Shown here one piece after another: positions 1 to 5,042 of a stretch of DNA of 5,042 bases. The notes under the pieces are model-generated. The model saw nothing but the letters and a program-made list of their open reading frames with translations. It was not told the DNA's origin and did not search any database. This DNA is from Anammoximicrobium sp032229885 (GTDB lineage Bacteria; Planctomycetota; Planctomycetia; Pirellulales; Pirellulaceae). Every line of letters begins with the position of its first letter. Within the stretch, counting starts at the first letter, position 1. The position numbers and the translations under genes are program-made. The DNA is taken from positions 1 to 5,042 of the forward strand of contig JAVYAJ010000432.1 of assembly GCA_032229885.1 (NCBI GenBank), written 5' to 3'.

Positions 1-117
1 GACGAGCCACCACGCCACTCCGCCTGCCACCAACTCGCCACGCCACCCCGCCGCCGCGAGCAAGCTCCCGCCCGTTCGCCCCACCCCAAATGCGGCCTGG
101 TACTGATGGGCGCTCAC
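1..117. other. GC-rich stretch without a recognisable gene
   Basis: No gene is recognised here. The frame of the upstream transposase remnant stays open to the window edge, but after about position 118 the residues are Gly/Arg/Val-rich and no longer resemble the transposase C-terminus, so this is probably non-coding or unrelated DNA joined to the broken element. Bases 1-50 are low in complexity: the plus strand is almost all C, A and G, with several CGCCAC/GCCACC words. A short inverted repeat (GAGC-AA-GCTC) lies at 58-67, too short to call a terminator. No element end could be identified. Confidence 0.35.
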
Positions 118-1029
118 ACTTGCGAAGCGTTTCGACTCGCTCGAACGCCCAGAGGGAGACACGTCCCGGAGTCGTGCCCCGAGTCGAGTTGTCGGTTCGC
201 ATTTGCAGCTCACGCGTGAGATTGTAAGCGAAGAGGCCGGCCCATAAGTAGAGCTGGTTGCCGTGCAGGCGCCGTACAGGAACATATCCGACGTGACAAC
301 TGATCTTCAGTTCACCAAAGGTTGCTTCCTGAGCCCCCCGGCCTTCATGATACGCGACGACAGATGAGGCGCCCCTGGATTTGTTGGTGATGATCACCTT
401 GAACGCGTAACTGACTTCTTGAGGGACAAACAAATCCAACTGAATCGGACCCTTGGTCTACTTTTTGACTCGGGTCCGGATAAACAAGAACCGGTACGTC
501 TGCTCCCAGCTTTTCGGCTTCCACAATCGCTCGAAGCAACTCGTCTCGTCATCGAGTTCCTGCCGACACCGTTGCCCTTCGAGCATGCCTTTCAGTTCAA
601 CGAATCGCTTGAAGGGAAGACTAATCGAGAACTCCACGCGTGCCGTCGTCAATGTCTCTACCAACTCGTCGCTGAAAACGGCACTGTCCATGCGGACCTC
701 GATGATGACGCCAGGCAAGTCACGGCGGATAGCCGCCACGCAGTCCCGGACAAAGGCGGCTGCGCCATTCGAGTCGTGGACATTTCCCAGGCGATGCAAA
801 ACATCGAACACCTGCCCCGTCTGGGCGCCAGTACAAAACAAAGGATGGTAGCTACGCGCACCCTTACGTTTCTTGTTGAACCCTACGGCCGTCCCCTGAG
901 CCCGACGGCGAGTCGATTGCACGATCCGTCAAAGTCGAGGGTAAACCGTGCCGGTCTCAGCTTGACCAAGCGTTCGAGCACCATGTCTCGCAGCAGACAT
1001 TGCAGCTTGCCCACGGTCTCGTTTGTCGG
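118..1029 (-). pseudogene. IS1380-family transposase remnant, truncated at both ends, with one frameshift and one nonsense codon
   Basis: This is a decayed DDE transposase of the IS1380 type. It reads from about 1020 (ETVGKLQCLLRDMV) through KLRPARFTLDFDGS. One base is then missing near 922, and the next frame continues as VQSTRRRAQGTAVGFNKKRK at 922 and runs to RTRVKK at 461. A TAG at 458-460 stands where Gln is expected (KK-Q-TKGPIQLDLF), and the same frame then goes on through NKSRGASS, GRGAQEATFGELK and NLTRELQMRT to about 118. All three likely catalytic residues are visible: Asp in LDFDG (928-936), Asp in EVRMDSA (686-688) and Glu in AQEATFGELK (326-328). The N-terminal part is absent because the sequence joins RHS DNA at about 1030. 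The normal C-terminal segment after ETLRK is also lost. The family assignment rests on recalled family motifs. No terminal inverted repeats were found, and an active element is not plausible. Confidence 0.85.
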
Positions 1030-2578
1030 CGGCCGTCACGTTGAAGTTGGCGTCGCCCTCGTAGTAGCGGACGTTGTCGCTGGCGCCCAGGTAATCGCCG
1101 TCGCCGTTGCCATCGTGAAAGCGGACGATCAACGCATCGATGTAGTGCGCGCTCCACACGTACTGGTTGGAGGCGACCGTCGCGCCTTGGCCATCGACGA
1201 ACCGCTCCTCGAGAAGCTGCCAGCTCTGGTTGTAGAAGTAGTGTGCCTCGGACGGTCCGCCGCCGGCTTCGGTGACGCTCTTCTGGATGCGCCGGTTGGT
1301 TCCGTCATACTGGTACTCGGCAAACGTGTCGCCCGGGTCGCCGGAGTCGTCGGCCTGTACGATCACCAGACGGTTCCAGGCGTCGTATACGTAATGGACG
1401 CGAGTCGTTTCGTCGTCCGGTCGCGGGCCGGAGATCATGTTGCCCGTGGCGTCGTACGTCGGCGTGATCCAGCCGCCGGTAATGCCCGTGATCTCGTTGG
1501 CCGGGTTGTGCGTGCGGGTTTGACGCTGGCCGTCGTCGTCGAACTCGGCGAAGTTGCTCAAGCCGTCGAGCGTCCACGATTGGTCGAAATCGTCCGCCCG
1601 CGCGCTGGAGATCAGACGGTCGATCGCGTCGTACTCGTAAACCTCGTCGAAATCGTGGTTGAACTGGTTGGTTTTGGCGGTGCGGTTGCCGACGCGGTCG
1701 TACTCGTAGGTGTACTCGTCGAGCACCGCGTCCGGATTGGCGCCGTAATCTGTCCACGCCTGATCCACCACGCGGCCGAAGCGATCCAGAGCGGCGAAGT
1801 TGTCAGCGGCGTAATTCAGTTTAACCTCGATGTCCTCGTAGTCCTCCGTCGCGATCTGGCGGGCGCCGAGATACTGGTAGGCTGCGTAGGTGTCGGTTCC
1901 GTCGCCGATGGTTGCCAGCCGGGACATGATGTCGTCGATCGCTCCTACCGTCCCGTAATCGTAATCGACCGTGCGGTTGCCGTCGGGATAGACCACGCTG
2001 TCCAGGCGGACGTACTTGGCCACACCGCCCGTGGCTCCGGCCTCGTAGTTGTACTGGACGAACGGCGTGTTGCCGGCCACCGTCCCTTCGTGGTCCTGGT
2101 ATTCTCGAACCACGTTTCCCCAGCCGTCGTACTCGTATTTCACCTGATTGATCGCCGTCGTGCCCGAGGTGTCGCTGTAGCTGGTGACGAACTCGAGCCG
2201 ACCGAGATAGTCGTACGTTCTGCCGATACGCAGTACGGCGTCAGCGACGATGCCGGATTCGCCCAGGTTCGTCGCCGTGTCGGCCGCCGGACGCCCGGCA
2301 GCGTCGAAGGTGTACTCGTGCACCACTCCGCGCTGGTCGCTCCTACTGATCGCGCGGCCCAGCCGATCGTACTCGGTCGCAACGTGGTCGCCGTTGTCCG
2401 TGGTGATCGTCCATACCTTGGTCGTCTCGTCTTGCGACAGCACGTCGTCGGAATCCGGATAGACCACGGCGGTCTGCCACGCTGCGTTGATCGCGGACGT
2501 GTATAGGTACTTGGTGGCTTGGGCCTGGACGCCGTTGCCAGAGCCCTTCGGGTTGTAGGCGGTCATGGCTGTCGCCAT
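929..2578 (-). CDS. RHS/YD-repeat protein fragment lacking its N-terminus, core end and tip
   Basis: This 549-residue frame is an internal piece of a much longer RHS-type surface or secreted protein. RHS proteins form a beta-cage shell around a C-terminal toxin. YD repeats run through it, for example EYDRLGRAI (69-77), TYDYLGRL (121-128), YEYDRVGNRT (291-300), PTYDATGNM (373-381), YVYDAWNRL (396-404) and YQYDGTNRR (422-430). Residues about 305-516 closely match the upstream RHS protein in this window. From residue 517 the frame reads transposase-remnant DNA out of phase, so the last 33 residues (ADKRDRG to TVYPRL) are not RHS. The expected end of the core (the YGGY..D..T to DPxGL block) and the tip are missing. 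RHS similarity starts at about residue 5, and an in-frame TGA at 2600-2602 closes the frame upstream, so signal peptide and early repeats are missing too. The ATG at 2576-2578 follows a weak GGGGA, four bases upstream. It is probably a pseudogene or a displaced 'orphan' RHS cassette. Confidence 0.8.
   Translation of the reverse strand: MATAMTAYNPKGSGNGVQAQATKYLYTSAINAAWQTAVVYPDSDDVLSQDETTKVWTITTDNGDHVATEYDRLGRAISRSDQRGVVHEYTFDAAGRPAADTATNLGESGIVADAVLRIGRTYDYLGRLEFVTSYSDTSGTTAINQVKYEYDGWGNVVREYQDHEGTVAGNTPFVQYNYEAGATGGVAKYVRLDSVVYPDGNRTVDYDYGTVGAIDDIMSRLATIGDGTDTYAAYQYLGARQIATEDYEDIEVKLNYAADNFAALDRFGRVVDQAWTDYGANPDAVLDEYTYEYDRVGNRTAKTNQFNHDFDEVYEYDAIDRLISSARADDFDQSWTLDGLSNFAEFDDDGQRQTRTHNPANEITGITGGWITPTYDATGNMISGPRPDDETTRVHYVYDAWNRLVIVQADDSGDPGDTFAEYQYDGTNRRIQKSVTEAGGGPSEAHYFYNQSWQLLEERFVDGQGATVASNQYVWSAHYIDALIVRFHDGNGDGDYLGASDNVRYYEGDANFNVTAADKRDRGQAAMSAARHGARTLGQAETGTVYPRL
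1030..1700 (-). repeat. RHS direct repeat, copy 1 (downstream fragment)
   Basis: This segment aligns base for base with 4101-4771 at a constant offset of 3071 and with no gaps seen. Bases 1371-1415 and 4442-4486 are identical (45 bases). By eye there are about 10 mismatches across 1371-1560. Similarity ends sharply at about 1030, where the transposase remnant begins, and weakens gradually beyond 1700, where the proteins are still related but more divergent. It encodes the repeats just before the RHS core. Confidence 0.85.
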
Positions 2579-2605
2579 CGCGTCCCCATTCGTCCCGGCT
2601 CAGCG

Positions 2606-2932
2606 TTATAAAACGGTTCCCGACTCATTTTCACGTGCCAACGATACCTGACAGTGCTTGTCACACGTCCCCTTCGACGCTTCCTCCGAGCTCTTCATCC
2701 ACCACACCATCATATAAGGGGCCGCACATAAGCTGCCACAAGCCAAGCCGACAAATGCGTGGCAGAGCACGGCGCCGGCAGTGCCCGCAACTTGAAGGCC
2801 GAGGACGGGCCATTCATCGACCTGTTCGACTCCGACACTAAGATGATAGAAGACGAAGATGATGAAGCCCGCGATAGGTCCGATCGCGAGCAGGCTTATC
2901 GCTGCGAGAAGATAGTCGAGCGTCCTTTTCAT
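2606..2932 (-). CDS. Small two-TM membrane protein of unknown function
   Basis: The 108-residue product is not recognised as a named family. It begins MKRTLDYLL and has a clear hydrophobic helix at residues 6-30 (LAAISLLAIGPIAGFIIFVF), an acidic loop (VEQVDEWP, 35-42), a second hydrophobic stretch at 43-78 rich in Gly, Ala and Cys, and a polar C-terminal tail containing two more cysteines. It is therefore probably an inner-membrane protein with a short exposed tail. The start is uncertain. The ATG at 2930-2932 puts a Lys/Arg pair before the first helix. An ATG at 2969-2971 adds 13 residues (MWREHNRDALTLT) and has a better ribosome-binding-like GGGGA six bases upstream. The gene ends with TAA, 27 bases before the RHS fragment. 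Its place just after an RHS tip is where immunity genes usually lie, but an immunity role is only inferred. Confidence 0.55.
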   Translation of the reverse strand: MKRTLDYLLAAISLLAIGPIAGFIIFVFYHLSVGVEQVDEWPVLGLQVAGTAGAVLCHAFVGLACGSLCAAPYMMVWWMKSSEEASKGTCDKHCQVSLARENESGTVL

Positions 2933-3320
2933 CGTTAGCGTTAGGGCATCGCGATTGTGTTCGCGCCACATGCAATTCCCCGGCCTTCCTTCGTGATAGG
3001 GCAACGGCACAGCGAAGCGTCCAGATCGTGCCTCCAACCGTGGCACCGAGGAACAGGCTTGAGGGCCCAGGAGCAAGACTGTTAGTCCAGAATACAACTG
3101 CCGATCTGCTCATCATAGCACCGACTACCCCGCCCATGATTGCGGCTAAACCCTCCATCACCCTGCGAAAAAAAGAATGTGCGATGGTCATTGTGATGAT
3201 CGCACTCAGGATTGCAGACGGCAACTGCCAAACGGTTGCGTAAGGGTACTGGGAAAGGAACGTAACACTTACGACAGTCAGGGTTCTCAGAGCCAAGACG
3301 CAAGAAGTTACACGAGCCAT
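2838..3320 (-). CDS. Small polytopic membrane protein of unknown function
   Basis: The 160-residue product is not recognised as a named family. Four hydrophobic segments are visible at about residues 5-22, 27-48, 57-78 and 86-108, followed by a charged tail (from SRRKAGE onward). The ATG at 3318-3320 is supported by a strong purine-rich GGAGGAGG at 3332-3325, four bases upstream. This is the best ribosome-binding site in the window. The frame ends at TAG 2838-2840 and overlaps the start of the next membrane-protein gene by 95 bases in another frame. That is long for a normal overlap, so the tail after about residue 120 may be a frameshifted end or a read-on. It lies 31 bases after the RHS tip frame and may be co-transcribed with it. 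An immunity or accessory role is an inference from position and membrane character only. Confidence 0.55.
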   Translation of the reverse strand: MARVTSCVLALRTLTVVSVTFLSQYPYATVWQLPSAILSAIITMTIAHSFFRRVMEGLAAIMGGVVGAMMSRSAVVFWTNSLAPGPSSLFLGATVGGTIWTLRCAVALSRRKAGELHVARTQSRCPNANDEKDARLSSRSDKPARDRTYRGLHHLRLLSS

Positions 3321-3324
3321 CCAA

Positions 3325-3332
3325 CCTCCTCC
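3325..3332 (-). promoter_or_regulatory. Shine-Dalgarno sequence GGAGGAGG
   Basis: The minus strand reads GGAGGAGG followed by TTGG and then ATG (3318-3320). The match to the anti-Shine-Dalgarno is strong and the spacing of four bases is slightly short. It fixes the start of the four-segment membrane protein and separates that gene from the RHS tip frame that ends at 3352. Confidence 0.65.
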
Positions 3333-3351
3333 GGCTGTTTACACGCTGACG

Positions 3352-3636
3352 TCAAAAGAGATGGTCGCTGCCGCCCCACGTTCCGTTATCGGCATTTACC
3401 TTCGTGCCATCGCATAACATGACGCGAAACGTCCAATGTACGCGTGTGGCACCGGCATTGGCAACTACATCATGCTCCTGCAACTTGATTCCGGAAATAC
3501 AAGATCCCTTCTGGAAATCCTGTGGCAGTCGCCCGTACAAATCGATCACCCAACGAGAACATGTGTTTGGTCCGATTGGCCAGCCGAAAATGTTCACAAT
3601 CCACGTGTCCTGAACTGCCGACACGAACTGAGTCAT
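3352..3636 (-). CDS. C-terminal tip domain of the RHS protein, split off by a TAG; possible cysteine-peptidase-like fold
   Basis: As an ORF this is 94 residues from the ATG at 3634-3636. However, it is in exactly the same frame as the RHS gene upstream, and only the RHS TAG (3652-3654) and five sense codons (SCIAS) lie between. It is therefore most simply the second half of the RHS variable tip. Visible features are a Cys followed by Trp (NTCSRW, C26), then LYGRLPQDF, a His at the start of a beta-like strand (ATRVHWTFRV, H67), a CDGT turn, and a Gly-rich end (NADNGTWGGSDHLF). The order Cys, His, Asn/Asp is that of papain-like and NlpC-like folds, so a cysteine peptidase or related enzyme is possible but unproven. 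Together with the part before the TAG, the tip is unusually cysteine-rich, which suits an exported protein. No convincing ribosome-binding site precedes the ATG. It ends at TGA 3352-3354. Confidence 0.6.
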   Translation of the reverse strand: MTQFVSAVQDTWIVNIFGWPIGPNTCSRWVIDLYGRLPQDFQKGSCISGIKLQEHDVVANAGATRVHWTFRVMLCDGTKVNADNGTWGGSDHLF

Positions 3637-3651
3637 GCTGGCAATACACGA

Positions 3652-4926
3652 CTAAAGGCTGCACCCTTTCCACTTACAGTTATTCGACGAATAGTGAGTC
3701 CCTGCACATATCTGCGTAGCTTTCGCGAGGGCTTGTCCGTGCTTGATATGGTTAGCCATCAGGTTCATGCCCATGTAGCCTGGATCCGTCCAGCAACACG
3801 TTGGATCAAGCCCGCGCGGGTCTGACCGGGTTATTGGGTTCCCCATGACATATGTGTAAACGTTCATTCCGCCCCTCAGCCACATCGGATCTCTGCTAAT
3901 GCACACGGACAGACTTGAATCGTAGTACCGATTGCGAACCTGGTAAAGCACAGTCTCGGCATCGAAGAAATACCCGCCGTAGAGTGGGCCATCGGTGGCG
4001 GGAGCGGCGGGGTTGGTCCAGTTCGCGGAGTAGACGGTGGCCGTGCCGTAGGCCGTGTAGACGTAGCGTTCGATTACGTCGCCCGTGCCGCCATCGATGG
4101 TCGCGGTAACGTTGTAGTTGGCGTCGGCGGTGTAGTAGCGGACGTTGTCGTCAGGGTCCAGGTAATCGCCGTCGCCGTTGGCGTCGTGGAAGCGGACGAT
4201 CGGGGCGTCGATGTAGCGCGGGCTCCAGACGTACTGGTTGGAGCCGACCGTCGCGCCCTGGCCATCGACGAACCGTTCTTCGAGGAGCTGCCAACTGCCG
4301 TTGTAGAAGTAGTGTGCCTCGGAGGGACCGCCGCCGGCTTCGGTGACGTTCTTCTGGATGCGCCGGTTGGTTCCGTCATACTGGTACTCGGCCAACGTGT
4401 CGCCGGGGTCTCCGGAGTCGTCGGCCTGTACGATCACCAGCCGGTTCCAGGCGTCGTATACGTAATGGACGCGAGTCGTTTCGTCGCCCGGTCGCGGGCC
4501 GGAGATCATGTTGCCCGCGGCGTCGTACGTCGGCGTGATCCAGTCACCGGTAATGCCCGTGATCTCGTTGGCCGGATTGTGCGTGCGGGTTTGGCTCTGG
4601 CCGTCGTCGTCGAACTCGGCGAAGTTGCCCAGGGCGTCGAGCGTCCACGATTGGGCGAAATCGTTTGCCCGCGCGCTGGAGATCAGACGGTCGATCGCGT
4701 CGTACTCGTAGACCTCGTCGAAATCGTGGTTCAACTGGTTGGTTTTGGCGGTGCGGTTGCCGGCGCGGTCGTAGGTGTACGTGTAGCGGTCGCGGTCGGC
4801 GCTAGCGCCGTAGGCGTACCAGCGATGGTTGATCACGCGGCCGAAGCGATCGAACCCGGCGTACTCGCCGGGCGTGCCGCTGTCGTAGTCCAGCCGCACC
4901 TCGGGCTCGACGTAGTCCTCCATCAC
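3652..4926 (-). CDS. RHS/YD-repeat protein with RHS core and start of variable tip (interrupted gene)
   Basis: This 424-residue open stretch starts at GTG 4924-4926 (ATG at 4921-4923). Those are not true starts, because RHS sequence continues upstream in the same frame beyond a TAG at 4945-4947. YD repeats include TYTYDRAGNRT (49-59), YEYDAIDRL (73-81), PTYDAAGNM (132-140), YVYDAWNRL (155-163) and YQYDGTNRR (181-189). The RHS-associated core runs from about 312 to 373 (GPLYGGYFFDAET, VRNRYYDSSL, ISRDP, NVYTYVMGNP, SDPRGL). The DPRGL end is where RHS proteins are usually self-cleaved. The core is slightly odd: the usual G-R-W before 'SRDP' reads S-V-C-I. The tip follows (DPTCCWTDPGYMG to CKWKGCSL, 374-424) and stops at TAG 3652-3654, after which the same frame continues as the next entry. 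RHS proteins are exported and deliver toxic tips. Whether this damaged copy works is doubtful. Confidence 0.85.
   Translation of the reverse strand: MMEDYVEPEVRLDYDSGTPGEYAGFDRFGRVINHRWYAYGASADRDRYTYTYDRAGNRTAKTNQLNHDFDEVYEYDAIDRLISSARANDFAQSWTLDALGNFAEFDDDGQSQTRTHNPANEITGITGDWITPTYDAAGNMISGPRPGDETTRVHYVYDAWNRLVIVQADDSGDPGDTLAEYQYDGTNRRIQKNVTEAGGGPSEAHYFYNGSWQLLEERFVDGQGATVGSNQYVWSPRYIDAPIVRFHDANGDGDYLDPDDNVRYYTADANYNVTATIDGGTGDVIERYVYTAYGTATVYSANWTNPAAPATDGPLYGGYFFDAETVLYQVRNRYYDSSLSVCISRDPMWLRGGMNVYTYVMGNPITRSDPRGLDPTCCWTDPGYMGMNLMANHIKHGQALAKATQICAGTHYSSNNCKWKGCSL
4101..4771 (-). repeat. RHS direct repeat, copy 2 (main RHS gene)
   Basis: This is the partner of 1030-1700 at a constant offset of 3071 bases. 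It encodes the repeats that lead into the RHS core (from about DRAGNRTAKTNQ to DANYNVTA). The ungapped match keeps both reading frames, consistent with a fairly recent duplication or ongoing gene conversion. Recombination between the copies would remove 3071 bases, including the core end, the tip and both small membrane genes. Confidence 0.85.
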
Positions 4927-4944
4927 GATCCGGTCGAGGCCCAG

Positions 4945-5042
4945 CTAGGTGTACTCAACGAGCGTGTCGCCGGGCGATCCGGCGTCGTCGTCCCGAATCG
5001 CGGCCAGACGGCCCAGCGCGTCGGCCATTTCGTCGGTTGGGC
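4945..5042 (-). CDS. Upstream part of the same RHS protein, partial at the window edge, ending at an in-frame TAG
   Basis: Thirty-one codons enter from the right edge in frame with the RHS gene, from PTDEMADALGRLAAIRDDD to GSPGDTLVEYT, and then TAG (4945-4947). After the TAG the frame continues as LGLDRIVMEDYVEPEVRLDY. The second RHS copy has AYQYLGARQIATEDYEDIEV at the matching place, where the residue opposite the TAG is Tyr (TAT at 1871-1873). The TAG therefore sits inside a conserved Tyr-x-Tyr-Leu-Gly segment and is a nonsense change, not a real gene end. The real N-terminus of this RHS gene lies outside the window. Confidence 0.75.
   Translation of the reverse strand, partial: PTDEMADALGRLAAIRDDDAGSPGDTLVEYT

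Noticed and set aside
1..50. CGCCAC-type words as a possible repeat array
   Set aside because: Spacing is irregular and no unit recurs with constant length, so this is low-complexity GC-rich DNA and not a tandem repeat or CRISPR array.
419..2506. A 695-codon open frame on the plus strand
   Set aside because: It runs antisense across both the transposase remnant and the RHS fragment. Its product is a Val/Arg/Asp-rich string without domain features, as expected from the reverse complement of GC-rich codons. The minus-strand frames have clear protein families.
3082..3324. An 80-codon minus-strand frame starting at TTG next to the strong ribosome-binding site
   Set aside because: It overlaps the four-segment membrane protein in another frame, begins with TTG, and has no hydrophobic segments or family features. 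The ATG at 3318-3320 fits the ribosome-binding site as well and gives a coherent product.
3779..3792. Short inverted repeat (CTGGA...TCCAG) that could be a hairpin
   Set aside because: It lies within the RHS tip coding sequence (CCWTDPG), has only a five-base stem, and has no T-run, so it is not a terminator.
3436..3825. A 129-codon plus-strand frame over the RHS tip
   Set aside because: It is antisense to the RHS tip, has no recognisable motif or ribosome-binding site, and crosses the core/tip region whose minus-strand frame is supported by family motifs.
4074..4379. A 101-codon minus-strand frame rich in Thr, Ser, Ala and Arg
   Set aside because: It is an alternate frame of the RHS repeats. 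A similar shadow (1129-1323) appears in the same place of the other RHS copy, which shows it is a by-product of the repeat.

Overview
All supportable genes in this window lie on the minus strand. Read in the direction of transcription (right to left), they are: an RHS/YD-repeat protein entering from the right edge (5042 to 3652), its variable C-terminal tip (3636 to 3352), two small membrane-protein genes (3320 to 2838 and 2932 to 2606), a second RHS/YD-repeat fragment (2578 to about 1030), and a decayed IS1380-family transposase (about 1029 to 118). The last 117 bases are GC-rich and hold no recognisable gene.

The organism is probably a member of the Planctomycetota. This is an inference from the style of the RHS proteins (acidic YD repeats, the 'RFHD.NGDGDYL..DNVRYY..DAN.NVTA' segment before the core), the high-GC coding sequence and the weak ribosome-binding sites. 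No rRNA or other taxonomic marker is present.

The layout resembles a polymorphic RHS locus: a main RHS gene with a core domain and variable tip, small genes just downstream where immunity genes are usually found, and then a displaced second copy of the RHS core-proximal region. The two RHS copies align without gaps at a constant offset of 3071 bases over about 670 bases, including a 45-base exact match, so they could recombine. The tip and small membrane genes look less GC-rich than the RHS repeats, as expected of a cassette inserted between conserved RHS sequence.

The locus looks damaged. The main RHS frame carries two in-frame TAG codons: 4945-4947, where the paralogue in this window has TAT (Tyr), and 3652-3654, between core and tip. 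The downstream RHS copy has no N-terminal region and is cut off inside its core-proximal segment by the transposase remnant. The transposase has lost both ends, has one single-base frameshift near 922, and has an in-frame TAG at 458-460. All three nonsense codons are TAG. Independent decay is the simplest explanation, but amber readthrough can be tested. The best candidate for something undescribed is the Cys/His/Asn-containing RHS tip together with the two small membrane proteins next to it.
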